Positions 47,486-57,206 are shown, counted from the first letter of the stretch. The stretch is 64,000 nucleotides of DNA from Streptomyces virginiae (GCF_000720455.1 NZ_JOAK01000030.1:1-64000); one strand, 5' to 3'. Notes: a model not told the origin generated them from the sequence alone. Made by a program: numbers and translations.

Positions 47486-48973
47486 ATGGCAAACGGGCGA
47501 GTGGTCCAGACAGCGGACAGAACCATCGGCAGCCGCCAGCTCGCCGCGCTGCTCCCCGCCGAGGTGCTGGCGCGCCCCGGCTACCGGGCGCTCGCCGACG
47601 CCGTCCGCACGCTGATCCTCGACGGCCGTATCGCCCTGCACGTCCGCCTGCCCGCCGAACGCGAACTCGCCGACGCCGTCGGCGCCAGCCGGGCCACCGT
47701 CACCGGCGCCTACGACCTGCTGCGCGAAAGCGGCTACGTCCGCAGTCGGCGCGGCTCCGGCACCTGGACCGAGCTGCCCGAGGGCCACCGCCCCGTCGGC
47801 GCACACGCCCTCCTCGGCGCCGGCGGCTACAGCGCCGACGGCGATCCCGGCATCGACCTGGCCATCGCCGCCATGGGCGCTCCCGACGGCACCCTCGCCG
47901 ACGCCCTCACCTGGGCCGCGCCACGTCTGCCCGACGCCGCCCGCACCCCCGGCTACCACCCCTTCGGCCTGCCCGACCTGCGCACCGCCGTCGCCGAACG
48001 CTTCACCCGGCGCGGCCTGCCCACCCGCCCGGAGCAGATCCTCGTCACCTCCGGCGCCCAGCAGGCCCTCGCCCTGGTCGCCAGCCTGCTCTGCCGCGCC
48101 GGGGACCGGGTCGTCACCGAGAACCCCACCTACGCCAACGCCCTGGACGCCCTGCGCCACGCCCGCCTGCGCACCGGGTCCATCGCCGTCTCCGACACCG
48201 GCTGGGACATGGAGATCGCCGAGTCCACGCTGCGCCAGACCGTGCCCAGGCTGGCGTACGTGATCCCCGACTTCCACAACCCGACGGGCGCCCTCATGCC
48301 CGAGGAGGAGCGGCTGCGGCTGCTCGCGGCGACCCGGCGCACCGGCACCTGGCTGGTCGTCGACGAGACCATCGCCGACATAGCCCTGGACGTCCCGGCC
48401 CCCGCACCCCTCGCCTCCCTGGCCCCGCGCGGCGGCGCGGACCACGTGGTGAGCATCGGCTCGCTCAGCAAGACCCACTGGGGCGGCCTGCGCGTCGGCT
48501 GGGTCCGGGCCACCGCGAAGATGATCACCGAGCTGACGGCCCTGAGGGTCTCCGCCGACATGACCGGCTCCGTCCTCGACCAGCTCGTCGCGCTCCCGCT
48601 GCTGGACGGCATGGAACGCACCCTGCCCGCACGGCTCACCGAGCTGCGCAGCCGCCGCTCGGCCCTGGTGGACTCCCTCCAGCGGCACACCCCCGAATGG
48701 TCCTGGCAGATACCGCCGGGCGGCCTCTCGCTCTGGGTCGACCTCGGCGAACCGGTCAGCTCCGCCCTGGCCGAACGGGCCGCGGCCGCCGGAGTGCACA
48801 TCGGCCGCGGCGCCCGCTTCGGCGTGGACCCCGGCACCTTCGAACACCGCCTCCGCATCCCGTACACCCTCCCCGCCGACCGCCTGGACGAGGGCGTACG
48901 CCGCCTCGCCACCGCCTTCCACGACGGCGTCCCGCTCCCCCCGTCGGTGGACCGGCCGCACTGGGTGGCGTAG
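47486..48973 (+). CDS. MocR-family regulator (GntR HTH plus aminotransferase fold)
   Basis: A 495-aa chimeric regulator. Residues about 20-95 are a GntR winged helix (LADAVRTLILDGRIALHVRL, LPAERELADAVGASRATVTG, YVRSRRGSGTW). The rest is a fold-type I aminotransferase domain that binds pyridoxal phosphate, with TSGAQQALALVASLL, PTYANALDALRH, YVIPDFHNPTG and the PLP lysine in GSLSKTHWGGLRVGW. It resembles the YczR-like subgroup. The repeats just upstream suggest autoregulation and control of the divergent genes. Confidence 0.9.
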   Translation: MANGRVVQTADRTIGSRQLAALLPAEVLARPGYRALADAVRTLILDGRIALHVRLPAERELADAVGASRATVTGAYDLLRESGYVRSRRGSGTWTELPEGHRPVGAHALLGAGGYSADGDPGIDLAIAAMGAPDGTLADALTWAAPRLPDAARTPGYHPFGLPDLRTAVAERFTRRGLPTRPEQILVTSGAQQALALVASLLCRAGDRVVTENPTYANALDALRHARLRTGSIAVSDTGWDMEIAESTLRQTVPRLAYVIPDFHNPTGALMPEEERLRLLAATRRTGTWLVVDETIADIALDVPAPAPLASLAPRGGADHVVSIGSLSKTHWGGLRVGWVRATAKMITELTALRVSADMTGSVLDQLVALPLLDGMERTLPARLTELRSRRSALVDSLQRHTPEWSWQIPPGGLSLWVDLGEPVSSALAERAAAAGVHIGRGARFGVDPGTFEHRLRIPYTLPADRLDEGVRRLATAFHDGVPLPPSVDRPHWVA

Positions 48974-48998
48974 GGGGTGTCCGGCGGATCAGGCCGCG

Positions 48999-49628
48999 CT
49001 ACGGCGTGCGGATCAGGCGGCGGGTGGCGGCCGCGGCCACCGCCGCCGTGCGGGATTCGACGCCCAGCTTCGCGTAGACGTGGACCAGGTGGGACTTGAC
49101 CGTGGCCTGGCTGAGGAAGAGCCGCTTGGAGATCTGCTGGTTCGACAGGCCGTCCGCCACCAGCTGGAGCACCTCCAGCTCCCGCTTCGTCAGCGCCTCC
49201 GCCGGCGTCCGCATCCGGTCCATCAGGCGCAGCGCCACCGCCGGGGCCAGGGCGGACTGGCCCGCGGCGGCCGTGCGTACGGCGGCCGCCAGCTCCTCCG
49301 GCGGGGCGTCCTTCAGCAGGTAGCCCGAGGCGCCCGCCTCCACCGCCGCGAGGATGTCCGCGTCCGTGTCGTAGGTGGTCAGCACCAGTACCCGGGGGGC
49401 GCCGGGGCGGGCCGTGATCAGGGCCGTCGCCTCGGAGCCGTGCATACCGGGCCCGAACTGCAGGTCCATCAGCACCACGTCCACCGGTTCGCAGGCGGCC
49501 AGCTCCACCGCCCGCTCGGCGGTCGCCGCCTCGGCCACCACCGCGAAGTCCGCCTCGGTGTCCAGCACCGCGCGCAGGCCCGCCCGGACCACGGGGTGGT
49601 CGTCGGCGAGCAGGAGACGGATGGTCAC
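48999..49628 (-). CDS. NarL/LuxR-type response regulator
   Basis: A 209-aa regulator. The receiver domain has acidic residues in LLLADDHPVVRAGL, the phosphoacceptor Asp in DVVLMDLQFG and the lysine in GYLLKDAPPEEL. The C-terminal LuxR-type helix-turn-helix is LTKRELEVLQLVADGLSNQQ with LSQATVKSHLVHVYAKLGVE. The GTG start overlaps the stop of the sensor kinase gene (GTGA), so the pair is one operon. Confidence 0.93.
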   Translation of the reverse strand: MTIRLLLADDHPVVRAGLRAVLDTEADFAVVAEAATAERAVELAACEPVDVVLMDLQFGPGMHGSEATALITARPGAPRVLVLTTYDTDADILAAVEAGASGYLLKDAPPEELAAAVRTAAAGQSALAPAVALRLMDRMRTPAEALTKRELEVLQLVADGLSNQQISKRLFLSQATVKSHLVHVYAKLGVESRTAAVAAAATRRLIRTP

Positions 49629-50905
49629 AGGGCCTCCACCGGTTCCGTGTGCTCCAGGTGTTCCAGCGGCAGCGGGAGGGTCACGGCCACGGCGGTCCCC
49701 TGCCCCGGGCCGGACTCCACGGTGAACAGCCCGCCCAGTGTCTCCGCGCGCGAGCGCATCGCAGGCAGCCCGAAGCCCCCGTCGGCGGAGCCGGAACCGG
49801 CGCCCGGGCCCGGCGCCGACGACGACGGGTCGAAGCCGTCGCCGTCGTCGACGATGTCCAGCGTCACCGAGGCGTCCATGAAGGTCAGCGTGATCTCGGC
49901 GCGCCCGGCCCGGGCGTGCCGCACCACGTTGGCCAGGGCCGACTGGGCGATCCGCAGCAGCGCCACCTCGTACGGGGTCGGCAGCACCCGCGGCCGGCCG
50001 CTCAGCGAGAACCGCACCCGCGGGCCCGGCACCCCCGCGCACAGCCGCTCCAGGGCCGCGGCGAGCGAGCCGTGCTCCAGGTCCGGCGGCGTGAGGGCCC
50101 GTACGAAGCGCCGCGCCTCGGCGAGGTTGTCCTGCGCGGCCTCCCGCGCCTGCGCGATGTGCGCCAGCGCCGGGGCCCCCTCCGGCAGCGCCCGCTCGGC
50201 GGCCCGCAGCAGCAGCTGGATCGAGGACAGGCCCTGCGCGAGGGTGTCGTGGATCTCCCGGGCCAGGCGCTCCCGCTCGGCCAGGATCCCGGCGCCGCGT
50301 TCGGCCGCGGCCAGCTCGGCCCGCGTCGTGATGAGTTCCTCGATCAGCTCCCGGCGGCGCTCGCTCTCGCGGTACAGCGCCTGGTAGCCCAGTACGGTCG
50401 CCACGGCCACGGCGCCGCCCAGCAGCGGCCCGAGGAAGGCCCCCGGGGTCACCGCGCTGCTGTGCGCGAGGAAGCCGCCGATGGCGGCGCAGGCGGTCAC
50501 CGCGACGGCCGCGACACCCCAGCGCAGCCGCAACAGGTGCAGTTCCAGGAAGTACAGCGGGAAGGCGATCCACAGCCCGTCGGGCGAGACCGCCAGCAGG
50601 CCCGCCCAGGCCGCGCCGAGCCCGGCCAGCCACAGCGCGCCCGCCCGCTGCGAGCGGTGCACGGCGGGGGCCCGTACGCCGGCCGCGTACCCGGCGGCGA
50701 GCAGGGCGCAGGCGGCGACCACCCAGCCGGCCCGCGGCGCGGAGTCGGCGACGGCCCGGCCGGCCGCCAGTGCGAGCAGCCCGAGGAACAGGGCGTGCAG
50801 GCACAGCCTCAGCACCTTGGACACGGGTGTCAGGGACCGGGCGGCGGCGGGCGCGGGCGGGGGCGCGCAGGCGGCGGGCGGGGCGGGGGGAGCGGCAGCA
50901 GTCAT
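49625..50905 (-). CDS. Sensor histidine kinase (HisKA_3)
   Basis: A 426-aa membrane sensor. After a Pro/Ala-rich start it has about five or six transmembrane helices up to residue 180 with very short loops, so sensing is probably within the membrane. The dimerisation/phosphoacceptor box is LAREIHDTLAQGLSSIQLLL and the ATPase domain has VRHARAGRAEI, DDGDGFDP and GFGLPAMRSRAE. This layout, next to a divergent ABC exporter, is typical of envelope-stress or drug-sensing pairs. Confidence 0.92.
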   Translation of the reverse strand: MTAAAPPAPPAACAPPPAPAAARSLTPVSKVLRLCLHALFLGLLALAAGRAVADSAPRAGWVVAACALLAAGYAAGVRAPAVHRSQRAGALWLAGLGAAWAGLLAVSPDGLWIAFPLYFLELHLLRLRWGVAAVAVTACAAIGGFLAHSSAVTPGAFLGPLLGGAVAVATVLGYQALYRESERRRELIEELITTRAELAAAERGAGILAERERLAREIHDTLAQGLSSIQLLLRAAERALPEGAPALAHIAQAREAAQDNLAEARRFVRALTPPDLEHGSLAAALERLCAGVPGPRVRFSLSGRPRVLPTPYEVALLRIAQSALANVVRHARAGRAEITLTFMDASVTLDIVDDGDGFDPSSSAPGPGAGSGSADGGFGLPAMRSRAETLGGLFTVESGPGQGTAVAVTLPLPLEHLEHTEPVEAL

Positions 50906-51030
50906 GTCCCGACCAGCGTAGAGCGGTCCAGGCCGGCCCCGGTCAACCGAAAGTTCGATGTCCGCGTGCACCCTTCGACACCAGGATCGCTACTGCCGCG
51001 CGATGCCCCGTGCCCAGGGGGAGGACCAAG

Positions 51031-52125
51031 GTGGGGGACATGTTCGTCGCATGGAGAGATCTACGGTTCGCCAAGGGCCGCTTCGCCCTGATGGGCTCGG
51101 TCGTGCTGCTGATCACGCTGCTGGTCGGCCTGCTGTCCGGGCTCACCGCCGGCCTGGCCCGGGAGAACGTCTCGGCCGTCACCGGCCTGCCCGCCTCGTA
51201 CCTGGCCTTCGCCGCGCCCGCCGGGGACCAGAAGGTGTCCTTCGCCAACTCGCAGGTGCCCGAGTCCGCGTGGCTGGCCTGGCGGGCGCAGCCGGGAGTG
51301 CGGTCGGCGGAGCCCCTCGGCATCCGCACCACCAACGCCGTCTCGGGCGAGCGCACCGCCGCGGTGTCGGTCTTCGGGGTGGACCCGGCCGGCGGGCTCG
51401 CCCCGCGGAACGCCGGCCTCACGCAGGGCCGGGTGGTCCTCGCCGAGAAGGCGGCGAAGGAGCTGGGCGGGCTCACCGCCGGGGCCCGGGTCAGGATCGG
51501 CCCGCTGGAGCTGACCGTGGCCGCCGTCGCCGGCACCGCCGCCTACAGCCACACCCCGGTCGTCTGGACGGACCTCGCCGACTGGCAGCGCCTCGGCAAC
51601 CCCGGCACCTCCGTCGACACCCTCGCCACCGTCGTCGCCGTCTCCGGCAGCTCCATGGACCTGGCCGCCGCCGACCGGGCCGCGGCCACCAGGGCTCAGA
51701 CCGTCGAGGAGGCCCTGGGCGCCATTGGCTCCTACCAGGCCGAGAACGGCTCGCTCCAGCTGATGCGCGGCTTCCTCTTCGCCATCTCTGCCCTGGTCAT
51801 AGGGGCCTTCTTCACGGTGTGGACCATCCAGCGCAGCGCGGACATCGCCGTCCTGAAGGCGCTGGGCGCCTCCACCCCGTACCTCCTGCGCGACGCCCTC
51901 GGCCAGGCCGTGGTGATGCTCGCCGTCGGCACCGGGCTGGGCACCGCGCTCGCCGCCGGCTTCGGCGCGCTCGTCAGCGGCGGCGACGTGCCCTTCGTCC
52001 TCGACGCCGCCACGGTGCTCGTCCCCGCAGCGATCATGATCGCGCTCGGGGCGCTGGGTGCGGCCCTGTCCATCCGGCGGATCACCGCCGTCGACCCGCT
52101 GACCGCCCTCGGGAGCGCCCGATGA
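51031..52125 (+). CDS. FtsX-like ABC transporter permease
   Basis: A 364-aa permease: an N-terminal helix (FALMGSVVLLITLLVGLLSG), a large outer domain of about 200 residues, then three helices (LFAISALVIGAFFTVWTIQR, ALGQAVVMLAVGTGLGTALA, ATVLVPAAIMIALGALGAAL) and the MacB/FtsX-type coupling motif IAVLKALGAS. GTG 51031 fits GGAGG at 6 nt; ATG 51040 is also possible. It is divergent from the two-component genes and coupled to the ATPase gene. Confidence 0.9.
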   Translation: MGDMFVAWRDLRFAKGRFALMGSVVLLITLLVGLLSGLTAGLARENVSAVTGLPASYLAFAAPAGDQKVSFANSQVPESAWLAWRAQPGVRSAEPLGIRTTNAVSGERTAAVSVFGVDPAGGLAPRNAGLTQGRVVLAEKAAKELGGLTAGARVRIGPLELTVAAVAGTAAYSHTPVVWTDLADWQRLGNPGTSVDTLATVVAVSGSSMDLAAADRAAATRAQTVEEALGAIGSYQAENGSLQLMRGFLFAISALVIGAFFTVWTIQRSADIAVLKALGASTPYLLRDALGQAVVMLAVGTGLGTALAAGFGALVSGGDVPFVLDAATVLVPAAIMIALGALGAALSIRRITAVDPLTALGSAR

Positions 52126-52811
52126 CCCTCCTCGTCCACGACGCCACGCTCACCTATCCCGACGGGGAGGGCCGGCTCACCGCCCTCGACGCGGTCGGCC
52201 TGGAGGTGCCCGCCGGCACCCTGACGGCGGTGATCGGACCCTCCGGCTCCGGCAAGTCCTCCCTGCTCGCGGTCGCCGCCACCCTCGTCACCCCGGACCG
52301 CGGCCGGGTCGTCGTCGCGGGCGAGGACACCACGCGGCTGGGCCCCGCCGAGAAGTCGGCCCTGCGCCGGGAGAAGATCGGCATCGTCTTCCAGCAGCCG
52401 AACCTGCTGGCCTCGCTGACCGCCGCCGAGCAGCTCCAGGTCATGGCGCACGTCGCGGGCCGGCCCGCGAAGGCCCTGCGCCGGCGGGCGCTGGAGCTGC
52501 TGGACGCGGTGGGCCTGGCCGACAAGGCCGACAAGCGTCCCCACCAGCTCTCCGGCGGGCAGCGCCAGCGCGTCAACATCGCCCGGGCGCTGATGAACGA
52601 GCCGGCCGTACTGCTGGTCGACGAGCCCACCAGCGCCCTCGACCACGAGCGCGGCGCGGCCGTGCTGGACCTGCTGGTCACCCTGACGCGCGAGCGCTCC
52701 ACGGCCACCGTGGTGGTCACCCACGACCACGCCCACCTGGAGCGGATGGACCGCACGGCGACGATGGCCGACGGCCGGCTGACCGCCCAGGGGGTGCTGC
52801 GGGCGCCCTGA
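52122..52811 (+). CDS. ABC transporter ATP-binding protein
   Basis: A 229-aa ATPase of the MacB/LolD class: Walker A GPSGSGKSS, Q-loop VFQQPNLLASLTA, signature LSGGQRQRVNIARAL, Walker B LLVDEPTSALD and switch His VVVTHDHAH. With the upstream permease it should form an exporter or lipid/peptide-sensing complex. It overlaps the permease stop as ATGA and is followed by a strong shared terminator. Confidence 0.95.
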   Translation: MTLLVHDATLTYPDGEGRLTALDAVGLEVPAGTLTAVIGPSGSGKSSLLAVAATLVTPDRGRVVVAGEDTTRLGPAEKSALRREKIGIVFQQPNLLASLTAAEQLQVMAHVAGRPAKALRRRALELLDAVGLADKADKRPHQLSGGQRQRVNIARALMNEPAVLLVDEPTSALDHERGAAVLDLLVTLTRERSTATVVVTHDHAHLERMDRTATMADGRLTAQGVLRAP

Positions 52812-52827
52812 GCCGGGCGTACGACAA

Positions 52828-52864
52828 GGCCCCGGTGTCCCTCGCTCCGAGGGACACCGGGGCC
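52828..52864. terminator. Bidirectional terminator between ABC ATPase and allR
   Basis: GGCCCCGGTGTCCCTCG pairs perfectly with its complement (17 bp) around the loop CTC. It lies between two convergent stops, with GTTCGT on the right. Confidence 0.92.
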
Positions 52865-52875
52865 GTTCGTGCTGC

Positions 52876-53679
52876 TTACGCCGGGCTCTGGTTGGCCAGC
52901 GCCACCGACAGCTCGTCGGCGACGTTCTTGAGGATCGGGACGAAGGACTCGGTCACGGCCTCGGTGACGCGGCCGGCCGGACCGGAGATGGAGATCGCGG
53001 CGGCGGTCGGCGAGTTCGGCACCGACACGGCGAGGCAGCGGACTCCTATCTCCTGCTCGTTGTCGTCGACCGCGTAGCCCACCCTGCGGACCTGCTCCAG
53101 CGCCTCCAGGAAGCCCTCGGGCGTGGTGATGGTCTTCTCGGTCGCCGCCGGCATACCGGTGCGCGCGAGGAGGGCCCGTACCTCGTCGGCCGGGGTGTAG
53201 GCGAGGAGGGCCTTGCCCACGCCGGTGGAGTGCGGCAGCACCCGGCGGCCGACCTCGGTGAACATGCGCATCGAGTGCTTCGACGGCACCTGGGCGACGT
53301 AGACGATCTCGTCCCCGTCGAGCAGGGCCATGTTCGCCGTCTCCCCGGTCTCCTCGACCAGACGGGCGAGGTAGGGGCGGGCCCAGGTTCCCAGGAGGCG
53401 CGACGCGGACTCGCCGAGGCGGATCAGGCGGGGGCCGAGGGAGTACCGTCGGTTGGGCTGCTGGCGTACGTACCCGCACGCCACCAGCGTGCGCATCAGG
53501 CGGTGGATCGTGGGCAGAGGCAGACCGCTGGCGGCGGAGAGCTCGCTCAGGCCGACCTCGCCCCCGGCATCGGCCATACGTTCGAGCAGATCGAAGGCGC
53601 GCTCAAGGGACTGGACGCCACCGCTGGCGGCAGGGGTCTTTGAGGAAGCGTCGGTGGTGCTGGCGCTGGACGTCGGCAC
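52876..53679 (-). CDS. allR: IclR-family repressor AllR
   Basis: A 267-aa IclR regulator: N-terminal winged helix (SLERAFDLLERMADAGGEVG, LSELSAASGLPLPTIHRLMR, GYVRQQPNRRYSLGPRLIRL) and a C-terminal effector domain (ANMALLDGDEIVYVAQVPSK, TGVGKALLAYTP, YAVDDNEQEIGVRCLAVSV). Its position beside allB and alc and its similarity identify it as AllR, the repressor of allantoin genes in streptomycetes. It probably binds motif A. GTG start at 53679 after AAAGGA. Confidence 0.93.
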   Translation of the reverse strand: MPTSSASTTDASSKTPAASGGVQSLERAFDLLERMADAGGEVGLSELSAASGLPLPTIHRLMRTLVACGYVRQQPNRRYSLGPRLIRLGESASRLLGTWARPYLARLVEETGETANMALLDGDEIVYVAQVPSKHSMRMFTEVGRRVLPHSTGVGKALLAYTPADEVRALLARTGMPAATEKTITTPEGFLEALEQVRRVGYAVDDNEQEIGVRCLAVSVPNSPTAAAISISGPAGRVTEAVTESFVPILKNVADELSVALANQSPA

Positions 53680-53844
53680 GGCGCGGTCCTTTCGGTGCTG
53701 GCAGGCAAGGGAGCAGCCTACCCGGCGGTCGGCGTCGGCCCTAGTGCTGGGGTCGGGGCCGTCGCCGCCGGTCAGAGGTGGTTTGTCCTGGTGGTGGACG
53801 TCCTCCGGAAGTTATCCGCCCACATCCCGGTGGTGGTAGCTACA

Positions 53845-53880
53845 TTCTGTATGGCGAAATCTTAATTCCATCCTGTGGAA
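53845..53880. promoter_or_regulatory. AllR-type operators, upstream pair (motif A)
   Basis: TTCCATCCTGTGGAA (53866-53880) is a perfect TTCCA-N5-TGGAA palindrome. A weak copy, TTCTGTATGGCGAAA (53845-53859), is 6 bp away, the same spacing as at gcl and hyi. Confidence 0.68.
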
Positions 53881-53958
53881 ACCTCCAATTGCGGTGCTGG
53901 CGTGTCAGTGGTCCGTCCGGGCGCTCTTGACTGGGTACGGATCGCCGGGAAGACTCCG

Positions 53959-53973
53959 TCAACAGAACGTTGA
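53959..53973. promoter_or_regulatory. Motif B before allB
   Basis: TCAACAGAACGTTGA has one mismatch between its 6-bp arms. It lies just after the predicted -10 box and 1 bp before the downstream motif A site. Confidence 0.55.
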
Positions 53974-53974
53974 A

Positions 53975-53989
53975 TTTCGCTCTGTGGAA
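53975..53989. promoter_or_regulatory. AllR-type operator, downstream site (motif A)
   Basis: TTTCGCTCTGTGGAA is a degenerate 5-5-5 inverted repeat (right arm TGGAA intact) close to the allB ribosome site. Confidence 0.55.
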
Positions 53990-54007
53990 GTAGATGGGGA
54001 GGTTCCG

Positions 54008-55351
54008 GTGGCCGACGTGGCTGTGGAACTGGTACTGCGCTCGACGCGCGTCATCACCCCCGGGGGGACGCGCGCCGCCTCGGTCGCCGTCGCCGGCGGG
54101 AAGATCACGGCGGTGCTGGCACACGACGCCGAGGTACCGGCCGGAGCCCGGCTGGAGGACTTCGGCGACGACGTCCTGCTCCCCGGCCTGGTCGACACCC
54201 ACGTCCACGTGAACGACCCGGGCCGCACCGAGTGGGAGGGCTTCTGGACGGCCACCCGCGCCGCCGCGGCCGGCGGCATCACCACGATCCTCGACATGCC
54301 GCTCAACTCCCTCCCGCCCACCACCACGGTCGACAACCTGCGCGTCAAGCAGGAAGTCGCCCGCGCCAAGGCGCACGTGGACGTCGGCTTCTGGGGCGGC
54401 GCCCTCCCGGACAACGTCAAGGACCTCGCCCCGCTGCACGACGCCGGCGTCTACGGCTTCAAGTGCTTCCTGTCGCCCTCGGGCGTGGACGAGTTCCCCG
54501 AGCTCGACCAGGAACAGCTCGCCACCTCGCTGGCCGAGATCACCGGCTTCGGCGGCCTGCTGATCGTGCACGCCGAGGACCCCCACCACCTCGACGCCGC
54601 CCCCGTCGTCCCGGGCCCCAAGTACGCCGACTTCCTGGCCTCCCGGCCGCGCGACGCCGAGAACACTGCCATCGGCAACCTGATCGCCCAGGCCAAGCGC
54701 CTGAACGCGCGCGTCCACGTCCTGCACCTGTCGTCCTCGGACGCGCTGCCGCTGATCGCCGCCGCCAAGGCCGAGGGCGTCAAGATCACCGTCGAGTCCT
54801 GCCCGCACTACCTCACCCTCACCGCGGAGGAAGTGCCGGATGGGGCCAGCGAGTTCAAGTGCTGCCCGCCCATCCGCGAGGCCGCCAACCAGGACCTCCT
54901 GTGGGACGCGCTCGCCGACGGCACCATCGACTGCATCGTCTCCGACCACTCGCCCTCCACCGCGGACCTGAAGACCAGCGACTTCTCCACCGCGTGGGGC
55001 GGCATCTCCTCCCTCCAGCTCGGCCTGCCCGCCATCTGGACGGAGGCGCGCAAGCGCGGCCGGACCCTGGAGGACGTGGTCCGCTGGATGTCCGCGGCCC
55101 CGGCGCAGCTCGCGGGCCTTTCCCAGAAGGGCGCGATCGAGGCCGGCCGCGACGCCGACTTCGCCGTGCTCGCCCCCGAAGAAACGTTCACTGTGGACCC
55201 GGCCGAACTCCACCACCGCAACCGGGTCACGGCGTACGCGGGCAAGACCCTGCACGGCGTCGTGAAGTCCACCTGGCTGCGCGGCACGCAGATCGCCGAC
55301 CACGGCACCCCGACCGAGCCCACGGGCCTCCTCCTCGAAAGGCAGAACTGA
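54008..55351 (+). CDS. allB: Allantoinase
   Basis: Zinc amidohydrolase (447 aa) that opens allantoin to allantoate. The metal site is [15 protein letters not shown], the bridging carboxylated lysine is in [11 protein letters not shown], and later ligands lie in [23 protein letters not shown] and [12 protein letters not shown] 54008 follows GGGGAGG at 5 nt; the in-frame extension to 53894 would read through the operators. alc begins 3 nt after the stop. Confidence 0.95.
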   Translation: MADVAVELVLRSTRVITPGGTRAASVAVAGGKITAVLAHDAEVPAGARLEDFGDDVLLPGLVDTHVHVNDPGRTEWEGFWTATRAAAAGGITTILDMPLNSLPPTTTVDNLRVKQEVARAKAHVDVGFWGGALPDNVKDLAPLHDAGVYGFKCFLSPSGVDEFPELDQEQLATSLAEITGFGGLLIVHAEDPHHLDAAPVVPGPKYADFLASRPRDAENTAIGNLIAQAKRLNARVHVLHLSSSDALPLIAAAKAEGVKITVESCPHYLTLTAEEVPDGASEFKCCPPIREAANQDLLWDALADGTIDCIVSDHSPSTADLKTSDFSTAWGGISSLQLGLPAIWTEARKRGRTLEDVVRWMSAAPAQLAGLSQKGAIEAGRDADFAVLAPEETFTVDPAELHHRNRVTAYAGKTLHGVVKSTWLRGTQIADHGTPTEPTGLLLERQN

Positions 55352-55354
55352 CCA

Positions 55355-56473
55355 GTGGCGATTGAATCCTTCACCGGCAACGCGAACCCGTACGGAGGCG
55401 GCGACCCGTACGCGGACTACCGCACCGCGGACTTCCCCTTCACCCAGTACGCGAACCTCGCCGCCCGTGAGCTGGGCGCCGGTGTCATCGCCGCCAACGA
55501 CGAGTTCTTCGCCCAGCGCGAGAACCTGCTGATCTCCGAGGCCGCGCACTTCGACCCCGAGGACTTCGGCCACAAGGGCAAGGTCATGGACGGCTGGGAG
55601 ACCCGCCGCCGCCGCGGCGTCTCCGCCACCCAGCCGTGGCCGACCCCCGAGGACCACGACTGGGCCCTCGTACGCCTCGGCGCCCCCGGCGTCATCCGCG
55701 GCATCGTCGTCGACACCGCCCACTTCCGCGGCAACATGCCGCAGGCCGTCTCCATCGAGGCCACCAACTGGGAGGGCGCCCTCGCGCCGACCCCGGAGGA
55801 GCTCCAGGGCGACGACGTGAAGTGGACGACCGTCGTGCCCCGCACGGCGGTCGGCGGCCACGCCGCCAACGGCTTCGAGGTCGACGTCGAGCAGCGCTTC
55901 ACCCACCTGCGCGTCAACCAGCACCCCGACGGCGGCATCGCCCGCCTGCGCGTCTACGGCGAGGTCCTGCCCGACCCGAAGTGGCTCGCCGCGCTCGGCT
56001 CCTTCGACGTGGTGGCCCTGGAGAACGGCGGCTCCGTCCAGGACGCCTCCAACCGCTTCTACTCCCCGCCGACCAACACCATCAACCCGGGCCGCTCCCG
56101 CAAGATGGACGACGGCTGGGAGACCGCCCGCCGCCGCGACAACGGCAACGACTGGATCCGCTACCAGCTCGTCACCGAGTCCGAGATCCGCGCCGTCGAG
56201 ATCGACACCGCCTACCTCAAGGGCAACTCGGCCGGCTGGGCCTCGCTGTCGGTGAAGACGGGCGAGGAGGGCGAGTGGCAGGAGTTCCTGCCGCGGACCC
56301 GCCTGCAGCCCGACACCAACCACCGCTTCGTGCTGGACACCCCCGCGGTGGGCACGCACGTGCGCATCGACATCTACCCGGACGGCGGCTTCTCCCGCCT
56401 GCGCCTCTTCGGCTCGCTGACGGAGGCCGGCGCGGCCGCGCTGACCGCCCGCCACCAGGAGCTGGGCGGCTGA
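55355..56473 (+). CDS. alc: Allantoicase
   Basis: Hydrolyses allantoate to ureidoglycolate and urea (372 aa). The protein is an internal duplication of a beta-sandwich: KVMDGWETRRRRG near residue 77 is matched by KMDDGWETARRRDNGNDW near 250, and RGIVVDTAHFRGN by RAVEIDTAYLKGN. It starts with GTG directly after allB and is certainly cotranscribed. Two terminator hairpins follow. No ureidoglycolate lyase gene was found in the window. Confidence 0.95.
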   Translation: MAIESFTGNANPYGGGDPYADYRTADFPFTQYANLAARELGAGVIAANDEFFAQRENLLISEAAHFDPEDFGHKGKVMDGWETRRRRGVSATQPWPTPEDHDWALVRLGAPGVIRGIVVDTAHFRGNMPQAVSIEATNWEGALAPTPEELQGDDVKWTTVVPRTAVGGHAANGFEVDVEQRFTHLRVNQHPDGGIARLRVYGEVLPDPKWLAALGSFDVVALENGGSVQDASNRFYSPPTNTINPGRSRKMDDGWETARRRDNGNDWIRYQLVTESEIRAVEIDTAYLKGNSAGWASLSVKTGEEGEWQEFLPRTRLQPDTNHRFVLDTPAVGTHVRIDIYPDGGFSRLRLFGSLTEAGAAALTARHQELGG

Positions 56474-56490
56474 CCCGCCGCACCGTGACC

Positions 56491-56516
56491 GCCCCGGGGG
56501 CCGACACCCCCGGGGC
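56491..56516 (+). terminator. allB-alc terminator
   Basis: GCCCCGGGGG and CCCCCGGGGC form a 10-bp stem with a 6-nt loop, 17 nt after the alc stop. Confidence 0.85.
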
Positions 56517-56526
56517 CCGCACGCTG

Positions 56527-56558
56527 GCGGGGGGCACCGGATTCCGGTGCGCCCCCGC
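56527..56558. terminator. Second hairpin after alc
   Basis: GCGGGGG and GCACCGG arms fold over ATT onto CCGGTGC and GCCCCCGC with one mismatch; probably a backup terminator serving both strands. Confidence 0.65.
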
Positions 56559-56618
56559 GGCTTTGCGGGCACGGCCGGTACGGCCGGCTGAGGCCCCTCG
56601 CGGCGGCCGCCGGTCCGG

Positions 56619-57101
56619 TCAGCGGCCTGCGGTCGGAGGGACGGCCAGGGCGGCCACGACCTCCTCGTCCTCGAAGTCGCCGGTGGGCGCGAAGCCGAGC
56701 TCGGCGTAGAGGCGCGCGGCGGGTGCGTTCTCCGGGTGGTACGAGAGCCGGATCTCCCGGCAGGACGGCAGCGCGGCGAGCCGCCCGATCAGGGCGCGCA
56801 CCGCGGCCCGGCCCACGCCCCGGCCCTGCTCGGCCGCGTCGACGATCATGCCGCCGATCCAGTGGGCGCCGCCTTCCTCGTCGTACGCCCACATCACGTG
56901 CCCGACCACCGAGTCGCCCGCCCGGATCGCGAGCGAGTTCCACACCCCGCCGCGCAGGGACAGCAGCAGGTACCGGGCGCCGAGCGCGGCGACGAACCGC
57001 CGCTGATCGTCGGCGGGAGCCACGTCGGCGACGGCCCGCCAGTTCTCGTCGGTGACCTCGTCGAGCACCACGCACCGGCCCCGCCGGTCACTGAAGTCCA
57101 C
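56619..57101 (-). CDS. GNAT-family N-acetyltransferase
   Basis: A 160-aa acetyltransferase. The acetyl-CoA loop is EQGRGVGRAAVRALIGRL, after the strand HWIGGMIVDAA, and the C-terminal ENAPAARLYAELGFAPTG is typical. The N-terminal VVLDEVTDENWRAVADV is shared with aminoglycoside- and spermidine-type GNAT proteins of unknown substrate. GTG 57101 follows GGGGGAA; the longer frame lacks a ribosome site. Confidence 0.87.
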   Translation of the reverse strand: MDFSDRRGRCVVLDEVTDENWRAVADVAPADDQRRFVAALGARYLLLSLRGGVWNSLAIRAGDSVVGHVMWAYDEEGGAHWIGGMIVDAAEQGRGVGRAAVRALIGRLAALPSCREIRLSYHPENAPAARLYAELGFAPTGDFEDEEVVAALAVPPTAGR

Positions 57102-57206
57102 TGTTCCCCCTGTCCGTTCCCCATGTCGATCAAGCCGGGCGCAGGCGCCGGACATCCGGGGAGCCCGCTGCGGTTGCCCGACGGCCGAGCCACCTGTGCC
57201 CCGGAG

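Larger units (their letters stand above)
53680..54007. other. allR-allB divergent control region
   Basis: A 328-bp region noticeably AT-richer from 53830 to 53990. It holds three motif A-like sites and one motif B site, listed separately, plus a plausible allB promoter: TTGACT (53927-53932), 17 bp, AAGACT (53950-53955). Confidence 0.65.
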